A stretch of DNA of 64,000 nucleotides from Takashimella koratensis (lineage: Eukaryota; Basidiomycota; Tremellomycetes; Trichosporonales; Tetragoniomycetaceae): the NCBI GenBank assembly GCA_003116875.1, contig BCKT01000022.1, positions 87,827-151,826 on the forward strand, written 5' to 3'. This document shows positions 34,217 through 47,790 of this stretch, piece by piece; within the stretch, counting starts at the first letter, position 1; each line of letters begins with the position of its first letter. The notes under the pieces are model-generated. The model did not search any database, was not told the DNA's origin, and worked only from the letters and a program-made list of their open reading frames with translations. Made by a program: the position numbers and the translations under genes.

Positions 34217-36153
34217 ATGCTTCAGACAAACCTCATCGCTCCCGGTCACGCAGACCTCGTCACTTGTGAGTAAGAGTTCATTCTTATCCTCAGGAACCGA
34301 CTCTCCAGGTAACCAGGCTGTTACCTGCTGTGTACTGCCTGGCTTTTGATCGGTTGTCCCAGGAGGTGGAGGTCAGCCCGAGTCGGGCAGGACAGCCGAA
34401 TGTTACTCATAGCATAGCCAAGCTGACACGGTCTCAGATGCGACCTACGACTTTTACGGTGAGAGACGTGAGTATCTGCCAGACTCGAAGAGTGGAACAA
34501 TCCTCTCCCCTTCTACTACTCAAGAAACAACTAGCAATGGGTAAGGGATTGTCTACTGACAAGAATTGCTCGACCAGTCGCGACGTGTTCAGCCGACCTC
34601 AAGGTCAAGCTGTTCCGAAAGTCCATAGATGCGTGGGAGCCCGAAGCCGAGTGGAAAGTAAGTCCTAACTCTGTTCCATAGGGCAATTCCCTCACTCACT
34701 TTCACCTCATCCTCTTCTCCTTCCCCCGGCCTCGCTGAAACTTCCAGGCTCACGACGCGCCGGTTCTGCACCTTTCGTTCGCGCACCCAATTCAAGGCTC
34801 TCTCCTCGCAAGCTGCTCACATGACCGAACTGTGCGGGTATGGGAAGAGCCCTCATCCTCTTCCACCTCGTCCTCAGCCGCCAATTCGGCGCCTATCACA
34901 CCGGGCCAGCAGCCAGGCCCTGCGGCGCAGCAGGCCGCTCCATCAACGGTATGCGTGTTGGGCGGGCCAAGTGGCAGTAGGTGGGTCGAGAGAGCGGTGT
35001 TGTCGGGTGCGAAAGGGAGCGTGAGAGCAGTCGAATTTAGCCCACCGAACCCATCGTATGGTCTTCGTTTGGTAAGCCCTTCTTCGCACGACTCAAGCGT
35101 CTTTCCCCTCCTCAGCATCTATTTCCCTTCAGATCTCCTTTCTTGATTCACTTTCCATTTCTTTATTTCGGTCCAGAGTTGGTACTGATATTCGCAGGCA
35201 TCTATATCGACCGACTCGCACTTGCGTATCCACGCCTCCCTCGACCCGGACTTGTCGGACTGGTCACTCGCGCACGACATTCACATCCCGACCCTCCCTG
35301 CCCCCGGGTCGTCAGACGACCCCACCGCGCCCGCAGGCACGCCCGTGACGCTCTCTGCGGCCGATGGGCAGGCAGGGTCGGCGAATGAGATGGCAATGGG
35401 CGCGTGGGGGATCAGTTGGTGTAAGGAGAAATGGTGGGGGAGCGTTGTTGCCGTCTTTACGGGTTTGAACCCGACAGTCAAGGTTAGTCGAGAGGCAAGG
35501 ATTTCTTGGCCGCTGCTTTACTCTTCACTCCCTTTTCTCTGAAACACTGATCTCAACCTTGAATGCTGACAAATGATGCCATCCGTAGATCGTCTCACTC
35601 GACCCAACGCCAACGACCCTCCTCCACCTGACCCCCTCGTCTTCTTCCCCTCTCACATCCGTCGCGTGGGCACCTTCTTGTGGTCGGTCATACCACTTGA
35701 TCGCTACGGGCTCTCGAGACGGCTCAGTCCGGATCTGGCGTGTAGAGCCGCCTTCGTCCGACGCCGGAGATCGAGAAGGGTGGAAGGCCGAGGTGGATGC
35801 CGAGTTCCCAAAGGGGCCCAGGATCGGGATGGTCGCGGTGAGTCCAGGTAGCAAGAGGGCACGAAGGGATAATGTGTAAGGTTGGGATGAAGCTGATGAG
35901 GAACGATACTGTTTAGTGGAACGCGACGGGAACGACGTTGACGACGTCGGATGACGAGGGCGTTATCAGGATTTACAAAGGTCAGTGGCAGCGATCAAGA
36001 GAGTAGAAAGAGGATGTCGAGCTAGAGATAGTCGGGAAAGCTGACTGTCTACCTATTTCCCTTTGTCTTCATTATTCAGCAACGTACGCAAAAGCATGGA
36101 AGTTGTTGGGCAAGATGAGCGCAGAAGAACCTCCTTCGGAAGATACCGCCTAG
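34217..36153 (+). CDS. SEH1: Nucleoporin / SEACAT subunit SEH1 (WD40)
   Basis: WD40 propeller shared by the Nup107-160 (Y) complex of nuclear pores and the SEACAT/GATOR2 complex of TORC1 signalling. Eight exons: 34217-34265, 34438-34467, 34578-34657, 34748-35071, 35198-35482, 35589-35837, 35917-35980, 36080-36153. The N-terminal HADLVTYATYDFYGERLATC is the SEH1 signature. Later blades include LLASCSHDRTVRVWE, RLASISTDSHLRIH, GSRDGSVRIWR and TSDDEGVIRIYK. Blade insertions are Ser/Pro-rich and longer than in yeast. The second exon is just 30 nt. It ends in a short acidic tail. Confidence 0.93.
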
Positions 36154-36577
36154 TCCACTCCCACCTCGATACCGGGCTAAACTCACATGGCCTTGGTCCT
36201 CGACGTTTTTGGGTCGAGCGCCTACATACAGTACATTAGAATTCACAAAAGATGTTTTAATTTCTTTGCATATCTGTTTTGGTCATGAGTTTGGGCTGAA
36301 GAACCTCCCCAGGGTTTCTGGGACCATGCGATGAAGGGAAGTGGAGGATTAAAGAAAGGGTCAGAGTGGATCTGCATGCATACGACCAGGAATCTTCTCG
36401 TATTTCCCATCTCTCTCAGACAGACATCTCTCTCACACTGTCTGAAATTCACTCTCACTTCACTCTCTCTCTCTCTCTCTTTCTCTGGGCTGTACATTTC
36501 CCTTCAACCCAATCCAATCTAGTCCACAATCCGACTCTGCTCTACGTCTCGACGCCTCAATGCCTCGCGCTTTTGGT
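36154..36577. other. Convergent 3' region of SEH1 and THS1
   Basis: 424 nt without a gene; it contains CT-rich sequence near 36440-36490. Confidence 0.5.
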
Positions 36578-39500
36578 CTAGAGCTTGGACACGATACTCC
36601 TGCTCTCCTTGAGCTTGACGAGCTTGGTCACGGCGTCCTCGAGTTTGACGACTTCTTCACGACCTTGAACCTCGTCGTCCCTGTTTCGGATGTTGACAGC
36701 TCCCGCATCGGCTTCGTCTTGCCCCACAACTAAACACATCAGCAACTGTTGCACAACGAGGAAGGAAGAAAAGACAAGAAAAGAAAGGAAAGAGAGAAAG
36801 AGAATAATAACTCCGATTTCACATCCGTTTTCTGAGAACGTCGATGGAATACCAGACTCACCCATGATAAAGTTCCACTGAGCGATTTGGGCATTTCGAA
36901 TCTTCTTCGGCAATGTGTTATCCGACAAATCGACTTCTGCAAAGATCCCGGCGTCCGAGAAGGTCTTGGCGACTTTCCCAGCGTACTCTTTGTACACCGC
37001 AGCGACGGGGATGACGACGACTTGGCGAGGGCTGAGCCAGAATGGCCTGTATCGCGAATCAATAGTCATGAATGTGAACCGGAGAAAGACTGGTCAGCTA
37101 CATTCCAGTCACCAGTCAAACAGAGAATGAAGACCATAGTTGAAAGTCTGGACCCGGGACTAGAATTTCGAGCTCTGACTTGAACGCGATTTAGACTCGA
37201 ACTCACCACTTGCCGCCAAAGTTCTCAGTGATGATAGCGATGAACCTCTCCATGGAGCCCAAGATAGCTCGGTGAATCATGACGGGCCGGACAAACTGGC
37301 CACCACCGCCGGCACTGCCCGAGGTATCGGGACCGCGGTACTTGAGGTCGAAGCGCTCAGGGAGCTGGAAGTCGAGCTGGATAGTACCGCATTGCCATTT
37401 CCGGCCAAGCGCGTCGCTCAGCTGGAAGTCGAGCTGCAGGAAGGTAATATCACCTGGTCAGATACCCATTCTCGCATAGCAGTTGATCATCCAAACTCGA
37501 AGCTCAGACCCCAACTCGGACCTACCTTGGGACCGTAGAAAGCGGCGTCGCCCTCGTTGATGTTCCAGTTACCGGGAACCTTGTCCTCGAGAACCGACTT
37601 GAGCGTCGACTCGGCCTTGTCCCAAACGGCCAGGTCACCCATCCACTTGTCAGGGTTTCGCGTAGACAAGCCGACTTTGTATTGGAATCCGAACGGAAGG
37701 TAGACGGCGTTGAGGAAGTCGAAAGCGGCAATCAACTCGCCCTCGATCTGGTCGACCGTGCAGAAGATGTGTGCTGCATGGAAGGCAGTCGTCAGTGAAA
37801 AGCTTGCCTGACATTTCTGCAGGGATGCCGCGCTGTTAGAGAACAGCGTTGTCAAGACCGCAATCATGACCAGCGGACCACTCACCATCGTCCTGAACGA
37901 ATCGGCGAACTCGAGTAAGACCTGACAAAGCTCCACTCGCCTCATTACGGTGTAACACGCCAAACTCGGCAAACCTCAACGGCAGTTCACGGTACGACCT
38001 CTCCCTCGAATCAAAGACGAGACAGTGACCGGGGCAGTTCATAGGTTTCAGACCAAACATCTCTTCCTCAACTTTGAGTTGGAACATGTCGTCCGCATAG
38101 TGTTTCCAGTGACCAGAAGTCTGCCAGAGCTTGGCGTTGAACATGTTGGGAGAGCCGACTAAGAAGATTGTCAGTGCAAGTGTAAGGAAGGGAGAGAGAT
38201 ATTAGGCCTCTGTCTGGATAGGGAGTGCGGAAACATGACCTACCCTCAACAAAGCCACGCTCGTGGTACTCAGCCTAGACAAGTCAGAACAATCGAGGAG
38301 CATTCACATCGCCAGACCCTACTCACCCTAATGAACGACATGAGCGTGTTGTAGATCCTCATACCCATGGGCAAGAAGAACGGCGAACCGGGACTGAGGT
38401 CATTGAAAAAGTACAATTCCTGCTCTTTCCCGATCTTTCGGTGGTCTCGCTTCGCTGCCTCCTCCTGCAATTTCTTCCACTCGGTCATCTGTTTAGAATC
38501 GGGGAAGGACATGCCGTAGACGCGCTGGAAGGAGTCGTTGTCTTTGTCGCCGAGGAAGTAAGACGACGAGTTCTGTCATTATAGAGTAAGGAGAGAGCGA
38601 TGATTAGTGATCATGCTCAGTTGCTGAGAGGATGAGAGGAAAGGGGAGAGAAGAGCCTGGCTTACCTTGGTGACCGCAAGAGACTTGATACGGCCAGTAT
38701 GGGGAACGTGGGGACCGAGACACAGGTCGATGAGAGGGCCACAGCGGTAGACGGTGGACGAGGTGCCGTCGGGAACCTTGTCTTTGATATAGTGCTGCTT
38801 GTACTTGTTGTACTGGGGGGATGGTCAGTCCCATTTCTCTTGATTTCACGATGAGCCAAGCTCTCCCACTGCCGATATGACCTTCCCTCGACCCAACTTG
38901 AGTGACCCCGCACTCACCTTGAACATCTCAAGCAAGACCTCTTTTGGCAATTCCAAGCGCTCAAACGCCTGTTTCTCCTTGACCGCGCGTTTCGCGACCT
39001 CCTCGATCCCCTTGTAATCCTCATTGTTGATCGTGCGACCACCTGCGAGGCCCATATCGTAGAAGAACCCACCTTCGGGCAAAGGCGGGCCGTAGCCGAG
39101 GCAACAACCATCAAAGCTCCTCTCGCACGCCTCGCCCAACACGTGTGCGGACGAGTGCCAGAAGACCTGACGCGCCTCGTGGTCGTTATCCGGCGAGTCA
39201 AAGTCGAGCAGAGCGAGAGAGCAGGAAGACTCGAGAGGTCGGTTAAGGTCCCACAACTCTTGGTTGTTCACTTTGGAGATAATGATTCGGTCGGCAAGGG
39301 AGGTGGAAATGTCACGAGCGACCTTCATAGGCGTGGTCTCCCATGCGACACCCTCGACGGTCTTGCCGTCAGGCAAGGTGATCGTGATCGCGTCTCGCGG
39401 TTGCTCTGGTCGTATACAACAATGAAACATCAGCAACTTCCTTTCTCTGAACTTCAATATCCAGCATGACAAAGGAATTCGGGCGCCTGGACTCACCAGA

Positions 39501-39968
39501 GACCCATTTATCGTACTTGGCCTTGTACTCGTCGTAGATCTTGATACGCTCCTCGAAGAACTCGGGAGGAGGGGAGAGCTCGGTAACGCCTCCACCTGCT
39601 GCTTTCTTCTCCTTCTTGTCCTTCTTCCCTTCCTTGCCCTCTTTGGCGGGCTTAGCGGGGGCAGGCGAGGGGGCGGTGGGGGTCGCAGCGTCGACGCCCT
39701 CGACGTGGTCGAGCGGCTTGGCGGGCTCGGCCGTCGAGCTCACAGGGTGCGCGGCGGTCGCAGACATGCTACGGAGCTGGGTCTGGTGCAGTGATCGAAA
39801 GTGGTAATTGAGCAGCTGAGGTTGGAGTCGGGGCTTGAGTTGGAGTTGGGGTTGAGGCCGAGCGAGCCGGAGGGGGAGGAATGGGCGAACGTTGGAGGAC
39901 AGTCGGAGTGGTGAATAGTAGCGAGAAAAGACAGAGGCAGGGGAGACGGCCAGACGAGCTGCTGTCAT
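36578..39968 (-). CDS. THS1: Threonyl-tRNA synthetase, probably dual-targeted
   Basis: Charges tRNA-Thr. Ten exons: 39968-39497, 39405-38918, 38812-38666, 38572-38327, 38274-38244, 38158-37886, 37773-37526, 37433-37207, 37046-36862, 36729-36578. The order is a Lys/Glu-rich N-terminal part, TGS domain ([18 protein letters not shown]), the editing domain with [10 protein letters not shown] and YKGIE, and the class II catalytic core. That core shows motif 2 ([20 protein letters not shown]), DDGHIFC and motif 3 ([12 protein letters not shown]). The anticodon-binding domain ends the protein. The first ATG (39968) adds 67 residues rich in Arg, Leu and Ser with few acids, like a mitochondrial presequence. 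The second, at 39767 (MSATAAHP), would give the cytosolic enzyme. All joins preserve frame. Confidence 0.95.
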
Positions 39969-39973
39969 ATATA
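39967..39973 (-). promoter_or_regulatory. TATA-like sequence touching the first THS1 ATG
   Basis: TATATAT on the minus strand overlaps the first two bases of the upstream ATG. If it is a working TATA box, transcripts would start downstream of this ATG and make only the short form. Confidence 0.35.
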
Positions 39974-40323
39974 CCTGCGCGCCGGGATAGGAGGTAGGGG
40001 GTCGGAGATGGGCTCGAGTCGAGCTACCAAGGAGCAGGTGTCAAGGGAGGTGGGAGGTGGGAGGTGGGACGGAGGTGTGATGCTCCTTTTTTTCTACTCG
40101 AAATCTCAAACTCGTCTAGCACAGCAGCGCGCCTATTTATCCCCGTCCACATGGCAGTTGCAGCAAGTAGCAGCCACTGGCGCCTACGGTTTCTGGACAA
40201 GAGCTCTCGCACGCCTATCTACTCGTCAGTCACCATCCTTCTCCACTTTTCCAGTCGTGTTTCCTCTCCCCACCTCACCTTGCCCCTCCCCCCTCTCCCC
40301 TCCCCCCCTCCGACCCACCCACC
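39969..40323. promoter_or_regulatory. Divergent THS1/CTR9 promoter
   Basis: 355 nt between two divergently transcribed genes. The plus strand next to CTR9 is strongly pyrimidine-rich (TTTCC/CCCTCC tracts), as often seen near fungal transcription starts. Confidence 0.5.
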
Positions 40324-43300
40324 ATGGAGCACGAAACCCGCACCATCGTCATCGTTGGCCAAGGCGGTATCCAGACCGATCTGGACCTCGACACCCTCGC
40401 CGACAGCGAGGTCGCAGACGTCATCCCCGATATGCTCGTCGATTACTCGGCAGAGTGCAGGGATTGGACGTTGATTGCGAAAGAACACTGGCGCGCAAAT
40501 AGGTGGAGCAGAGCAGAGGACTTGTTGCATCGTGGTCTCCAGTGTGAGTAGGGATAGAAGCTAGGGAACATGGGACAAGAGCGGCTGTGAAGGCCGCGGC
40601 TGGAGCTTGATGGTGCGAGAAGAGCTTGATGCTGATTGAAACAGTCTTTGGAGGAGGAGGAGCAGGTCGGCATTCAGACCCAGGAGCACTGGTCAACATT
40701 CATGCAATGCTCGCACACCTTCACCTCGCAGCAGCACGAACAGCACCAAAAGTGATCATCCCCCATGCCCGTACGTATCCTCTCGCACCTCGAAAACACT
40801 TTAACAGCTGTCACAATTAAGCTCACCTCTTAACCCCTCTCTTCGCGTATCATAACAGGTTACGATATTATCCAACCCAATACGCGGACAAAAGAGTACC
40901 ACTACACTGAAGCGACGGCAAACTTGAACCGTGCCGACGACGCGCTTCGTGCTTCTGGCGCTGCACCAGAAGACGAGCCCGTCAGCGTTGCAATGGGCAA
41001 GAGTGAGCTTTCCTCTCCAACCCACCTCATTCCCATCCTCCACCGCAATGTGTGCGCCTGACACCTCCTAGTTATTCTCTACCTCGCTCGTGGGCAACCC
41101 GCCGTCGCCCATCCCCTCGTCGACCACCTCCTCCAACGGCAACCTACCAATCTCGTCGCGCTCGCTGCACAAGCACGTTTGCAATTCGCGCGAAGAGCAC
41201 ACGAGGCTGCGTTTGCGACTTACCAAAAAATGCTAGGACTCGACCCGGAGATGAAGCCCGACCCGCGGATAGGTCTGGGTTTGTGTGCGTGGATGTTGAA
41301 TGACCGGGAGCGGGCACGAAAGGCGTGGCAAAGAGCGTTGGAACGGGTGAGTTTGAGACTTGAGAGACTTCTGCAAATGGTGGTCACGAATGTCACTCAT
41401 TGGTTTGAGTGTTTGCTAACAGGATCAGGATCCGCAAAGCTGGGTGACTCTCCTCCTTCTAGGCTTGGGAGCTCTAAATGGCGCCCGCGAGCCATTAGTC
41501 GACACCGAGACGCGACTTCAGCTCGAGATGGAGGGAGTCGACTATATCCAGCGCGCGTTCAAGCTTAACAACAAGAGCGCAGCATCGGCTCTTGCCCTTG
41601 CTAGCGTCGCTGCACGCGGAGGCAAGGTCCCGCTCGCTGCCAAGCTCGCCGAACACGCGATTCAGTACGCGGACAACAAGCGACACAGCGTATTGGCCAA
41701 TGCAGAGAGAGGGAGGCTTGGATTCGTAGCGGGAGACGTGGCGGACGCGGGACCGTTCATTGCCGCGGCTAAAGGGGAGGAACCAGCGGGTGTCAACATC
41801 TTGGCTGAGTTGACGCTGAGTCAAATTGCTATCAAGAACGGTGAGGAGTTTGCGTGTTCAACTATTTATTAGGGTTGCTGACGCTTTGGTTGATTAGGCA
41901 ATCTGCGAGAGGCGCTCAACTTTGTGGAGCAGACGGTGAAGCGGCTGGGAGGAAAGGGACCCGTCGAGTTCACCGTAATTCACGCATCTCTACTCGCCTA
42001 CCCGCACCCGGGTATGCCACCCGACGAGCTGGCCCGGAACCGCGCGACGGCTCGGTCGATGCTCACCGACCTGCACACTCAAGTGACCTCGGCCGCGACA
42101 GACGAGGACGTCGCCAAGCTCCGCGGTGTCATCGATGACGCCGATATCTTTGTTGAGCTTGCCAAGCTGTGGCAAGATGAGAGCCTCGAGAAGAGTATCG
42201 CCGCCTACAGAACGGCAGTCTCGATCAAGGCCGACGCCGAAGCCGACGCGGAGGAACAGCAGTTGTCTGACTCTCTGGCAGAGTCGCAGGACCGAAAAGT
42301 CGCCACGGACTACACGGCTGTGCGAATGTCGAGTAATCTCGGATCGTTGTTCGCGCTCCAGGGGAACGCGGAGACAGCGGAGAGGATGTACCAGGAGTCC
42401 CTGAAAAAGCTCACTTCGGATAGCGGCAAGGACGCAGAGGTATTGAAGACGGTGTTGGCGTTCAACTTGGGCCGAGCGTGTGAGGACGGAGGAGAGGTTG
42501 TCAAGGCTGCGCAGTGGTATCGTGATGTTCTCCGGCAACATCCGGAGCACATGGAGTGTGAGTGAAGATTGACCACCTCGGCCTTGCGCATTGCACTTCT
42601 ACCTAGAGTCCGACTGACAATCCTTAGCCAAGATCCGCCTCGCGTCCCTTGCGATGAACGCCGGCCGCAACGCCGACGCCCACCGATTGTTGAAAGAATG
42701 CTTACAAGCGGATGAGACCAACCTCCTTCTTCGTTCCGTCTACACCCACTTCCTCATCTCCATCGGATCCTACAAAGAGGCGTTGGCATTCACCACTCAG
42801 ACGTTAAAGCACGACCGGTCCGATGTTTACACGTTCTGTTCGTTGGGGTGGCTGCATTTCACGCTCGGTCGCGAGGCGAGGGGCGGGCAAGAATTAGCAG
42901 AGAGGAACAAGCAGTACCTCCGTAGTGCGGAGGCATACGAGCGCGCCCTCGTCCTTGACCCTACATGTGCGGTTGCCGCGCAGGGACTGGCTATCGCGCT
43001 CGCGGAGGATACACTCGCGCCGAAGCAGCAACAACTGGCGAACGCGGTCGACGAGCAGAAACAGAGGATCAGGATGGCAGGACAGGCGTTGATGATCTTC
43101 AGCAGGATCAAAGATTCGATTGCCGAGGGAGGTGCGGTCAATGTGAACATCGGGCACTGCTACTTTGCCCGAGGCGAAGAGGAGCGAGCGATCGAGGCCG
43201 TGAGTAGATTGTTGTGGTTCGGTTGAGGTCGGAGAGTGGCTGATTCGAGGGCGTTTATCTTTTGAATTACAGTACGGTGCAGCGTCAACAGCTTACAAGG

Positions 43301-44784
43301 GCCGTAACGTCTCCGTACTCCTCTACCTCGCTCGAACATGGTACGTGTACGCAAACAGGGAGTCCAACTTTTCCGCGATGAGCCAGGCTCTGTCTTACTG
43401 CCAAAAGGTACGTATCAACGCCACGAGCCCGAGAGTGTGCTTTATGACTGACTGGTATACTTGACTAGGCTATGCACATCCAGCCGAGCGACCGGGCGAT
43501 CCTTTACAACATCGCCATGATCCAGCAAAAAGCAGCGGAGATGTTGCTCGCTATCGACCCGTCCAAACGTACTCTCGATGAGCTCAAGACCGCCCTCACT
43601 CAGGCTCAGCAGGCTGTCAAGTAAGTCCAGAATATCTCAATCTGTACTCTGATAAACATTCACTGACTTGCTGCAGCACTTTCCGAGCATTGGCAGACGA
43701 CCGATCAGGTGTACTCGCTTACGATGCCGACTTGGCCGATCAGCGCGCCCGATACGGCGAGAGTCTGTTACGAAAGGCGCCAGAGCAAATTACACGGCAA
43801 GAAGCGTATGAGAACGAGGCGCAGGCACGGGTCGAGGAGGCTCGCAAAGCTCGTGCTGAGGAGCAGGCGCGCATTCAGGCTGCAGAGGTGGGTTATCACA
43901 CTTGAGTGTTGGAGAAAGATAACACTGACAAATCCCCCCACCTGAACAGACTACGCGGCGTGCAGAGATCGAGGCCAAGGCTGCCGAGCTTGCCGAGCAG
44001 CGTCGGATTGCGCGCGAAGAGGCTCAGAAATGGCAAGAAGAGCGAGCTGCCCAATTGGCCGAAGAAGAACTTCGTAAAATCGATCGTATCGAACAACGGA
44101 AACGGAAGAAGGACGTGGTGGAGAAGGATGACGAAGTGTATGAAGGTGAAGACGGGGAAGTGATCGTCAAGCCTAAGCGGAAGAAGAGGGCGGCAGGGGC
44201 GGAGAAGGAGAAGAGTGGGGGAGGAGGGAGGAAGGGGAGAAAGGTTAGGAGTAAGAGTGAGATTGAAGAGAGTGAGGAGGAGGAGGTCATGGATGAGGGT
44301 TTGGAGGAGGATGAAGATGAGGAAGAAGGAAGTGGAGGTGAAGAGGTTAAGCAGAATAAGATCAAACAGAGGCTGGCGATGCTTAGGGTGAGTGGAAGGG
44401 AGCTCTGGGTGTTGATGCTGTTGGCGCGAGGTGAAGACAGTGTAAGGCTGACGTGATTCTGCAGAAGAAGAAGAAAGCGCCAAAGCGACACGTTGAGGAT
44501 CCAGATGAGGGTGAAGACGTGGGCGCCAACCGAAAGGGCAAACAATTGTATGTGACTCTTGATAACTTGTACAGGTCATCCTCATCCCAAGTCGAGATGA
44601 CTTACTGATTCTTCTTTGTAGCAAGTCCAAGGCGTTCATTGAGGACTCTGACGATGAGGACGAGGAGCTTGGGCCTGCTGCCGATGCTGACGACGACGAA
44701 GGGGATGGTGATGCCGAGATGAAAGATGACGATGAGGAGGAGGAGGCGCCCGCTCAGAACGGGGATGACGAGGACAACGAGTAA
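40324..44784 (+). CDS. CTR9: Paf1 complex subunit CTR9 (TPR protein)
   Basis: Scaffold of the Paf1 transcription elongation complex, which associates with RNA polymerase II and supports histone H2B ubiquitylation and H3 methylation. It starts MEHETRTIVIV. The gene is split into roughly a dozen exons, with strong GTGAGT/GTACGT donors after, for example, 40543, 42558 and 43405. Conserved TPR segments run through the body: the WTLIAKEHWRANRWSRAEDLL block, VTLLLLGLGALNGARE, LAELTLSQIAIKNG, SNLGSLFALQGNAETAERMY, VYTFCSLGWLHFTLGRE and MHIQPSDRAILYNIAMIQQK. A coiled coil rich in Glu/Arg/Ala (QEERAAQLAEEELRKIDRIE) follows, then a basic stretch and a long acidic Glu/Asp tail. Length of roughly 1,000 aa is normal for the family. 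Confidence 0.94.
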
Positions 44785-45068
44785 TCCGAATCGTCGTCAA
44801 CAGCCACGCAAAACCACTTTACATATTCTTGTCACGGTGATATCTTCATTTCATATGTCACTTTTCCAAACATCTACGGCCAAGGGGTAGACTGGGTTAT
44901 GGTCACTTGATTGTCAATGCATTGATCAGGATCTATGACTTGTTTGAGAATTGAATATGGGCTTTGTGATGCGAACAACGTTTTAAATGATAGAACGGCT
45001 GTTTCAATCTTCCTCTCTCGCCAGTTCCTCTTCTCGTCTCTTCCCTTGCTTTCACCTTCATTTCCTAC

Positions 45069-47790
45069 TCACCTCGCACGATCGAGGACATCCAACAACG
45101 CATTCGCGCCTGTGCACACATCAATACTCCCACTCCCTTCGGCCAGATCCCTCAACCTCGATTTAAGCTGATACGGCTGCAACAAATCCACAACCGCCTG
45201 CCTGGGCCGGTGCGTCCTCGAGCTCGACTCGACGAGGTGGCGTAGTGCCCGGAGGGCGGCCGACTTGGCGTCGTCTGAGGATCGGGAGAGCGCCGAGGAT
45301 AGAGTCTCGATGAGGTCGAGTCGGGAAGTCAAAGAGGATCGGAGTCGATCCGTTCCCAAAGCCAGGTTGGAGATGATCAGGATCGCCTAGAGTTGTTAAA
45401 AGGGGGTGACGTTAGCCCTCAAAATCATTTGGATCCACAGGGGAGACAAAGACGTACCGGGACGAAAATTTCGTTGTCTGATTCTTTGGCTGCAGCTTCC
45501 ACGAGGTCAAGCAAAGGACGTTCCCCAAAGTTATCAACGAACCGAGAAATCTCGGCAATCGTCATCTCCGATAAAGTGTTCTGAACCACCACGAGCACTT
45601 GAGCACGCTGACCTGGCGGTGTTTCGCGCGACATGAGCCTGTTCACAAAAGCAAAGAACAAGGCCGAACGCCAAACAAATTCAGTGTCAGCGCTGGGGAC
45701 TTCACATGGAACAATCCAAGTCTGAGCTCACCGCTTAATCCGCTCCAGACCTAGACCCTGGATGATCTGCGCCTTGTCCGATTCCGAAGCTTGGTACGAC
45801 ATATTCTTGAGTGCCCAGAGCGCGTTGATGGTTAGCGGCTCGTGTGGCGTCAGACTAAGCTTGACGAGCATCGGTATCCCGCCGTCACGTATAAGCGCTC
45901 CCCGAAGGGGTGAAAAGTTGACGACGAGGTTACAGATCATGGCTGTCGCCGCCTCTTCGACGGTGTATCCGCTCGCTCCGCGGTCAAGAAGAGACTCCAA
46001 GGGCCCGTCCATCCCTGATCCCGGTGCCTCTTCGGTGCCAGGTGGTGTGTCCCAGCTGGCAACCTCGCGGCGAAGGGTAGCAATGACTTCTTGTCCGACC
46101 CCGCTATCGATCAGGCTCGTTCGTAGGATCGCCGTGGCCCGGCTGAGCGCACGGGCGAGCTGACATGCTGCCGCTCGGACGCCATACGAAGGGTGGCTCA
46201 GCGCGGCTTTGAGGCGAGGGAGGAACGCCGGACTCGCTTCAGCGATCAAAGTGCGTGTCCCGTCGTGTTGGAACGCCAAGGAAGCGAGAGCGAGGATACA
46301 AGCTTCTCGAGTCTTGGCGGATGTGTCGGACCCCATTGTCCCGGCTTCCTCGGCTGCATCGAGCTTGTTCAGAGCCTGCAAGAGAAGCGCGGGGCAGCCT
46401 TGCTCAGCACCGAGCTCTTGCAACTTCTTGTCATCGGACACGAGCGTCGCTACAGAGGTATTAGAGAGAGGATATTCCAAGTAGCATGGGATGGACAGTT
46501 AGGATACGTACAGAGCACAAAGCAGAGTTTCGTGTGAAAGTACTCATTCTGCAACAGCTTGACGATCGCTTCGAGTAGCTGCTGGCTGATAGCCCTGGAT
46601 CGAGCCTTGTTTGGTCCCCTGTCCGCTTTGACCACATCTGTCAAGCTGTTGAAGGACCTCGTTGTCAGTTGAAGAAGAACAGTTGATCCCCGGGCAACTC
46701 ACCACGACGCTGCAGCTACGCGAACACTCGTTGGGCCCGATTGCACCAGATCCAGCAAGTAGTCCAGCAGATCTTCATCGTTCTCCAGTCTGAAAGCACG
46801 TACGACGGCCGCCGTCGCTGGTTGACCGTACACGAGCGCGCCCACGAGGTCAAGCGCAGCCTCGATGACTTTGGGGTTGGTCGGTGCGGTGATGGTATAC
46901 AGGAGGTGATCGAGGAGGAAGGGCTTGCCGGATGGAGGGGCCCATTCAGCCAGCGCGAGGCGGTGACTGGGCAGGATGGTGAGGCCTGCCAGGAGTTGGT
47001 AGAGTGGGAGAAGAGTTTGCGAGTCGGGATGAATGTAAATGAGGTACATCAATGCTGAGAGTGTGTCCGGCTGCATCCAGGTCAGCTAACAGCTTGCGTT
47101 TCCAGCAGCAGACTCACCTCAAACACCAGCCCGAGGACACGCGAAGCCTCGGATCGGTAGTCAAGCCTCTCCACCTGCTTCCCCTTGGACGAGACCACGT
47201 CGTTGCCCACCAGTCCTGTGCCCACGAGCTTCCCTTCGACCCCGACCCCCCACTTGTGACCCCACACCATATCCGTCGTCGCTTGCAGCACGTTGCGAAG
47301 CGCGCGGAGCGCGGGCGCGAGGACCTTTGTCGTGCTGGGTGAGCTGGCAGCGCCGGATAGCGCGCAAATGAGGTCGAGTAGCCGAGAGGGAGCGGACGCG
47401 AGGAGGAGGGGTTTGAGGGTAAGTGCACCAACTAGAGGTCATTAGCTCGTCGTCTCGGCCAGGATGAAAAATTCAAAGCTTACCACTAGCAAGTGTGCCG
47501 ATGATGACGGTCGTTTCAGACACGATCTCGGCAGACCCCGAGGAGAGGAGCGACAGCAGACTGTATCACCATGCAATACACAGCTGGCGTGAGCTTCCAT
47601 CTCTAGCTTCAATGGCAAGAGTCAGGCAGGGCACCTACGTATCGAGCAGTTCCGAGTCGTCGGCTATGTCGACTTTCTTCCAGGTATTCCCAATGACTGC
47701 ATTTTTGAGGTCCTTGAGCACAGCGAGCTGCGAGTCGGACCCCGAGAGACCCTTGAGCGCCTGTACGGTGGACTGTGAGGATGCTGCCAT
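45069..47790 (-). CDS. VID28: GID/CTLH E3 ligase armadillo subunit (VID28/GID5, ARMC8)
   Basis: Armadillo-repeat scaffold of the GID/CTLH ubiquitin ligase, which in yeast recruits substrate receptors that target gluconeogenic enzymes. It starts at the ATG at 47790 (MAASSQSTVQALKG). The early LKDLKNAVIGNTWKK matches the family's N-terminal signature. Armadillo-like helices follow in several exons, including EAIVKLLQNEYFHTKLCF, LSHPSYGVRAAACQLARALS, TAMICNLVVNFSPLRGALI and PLTINALWALKNMSYQ. The stop is at 45069. Introns are short with canonical signals. Its target enzymes are not nearby apart from aldolase, 12 kb away, for which I draw no link. Its 5' end lies 170 nt from the stop of orphan gene C1. 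Confidence 0.85.
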
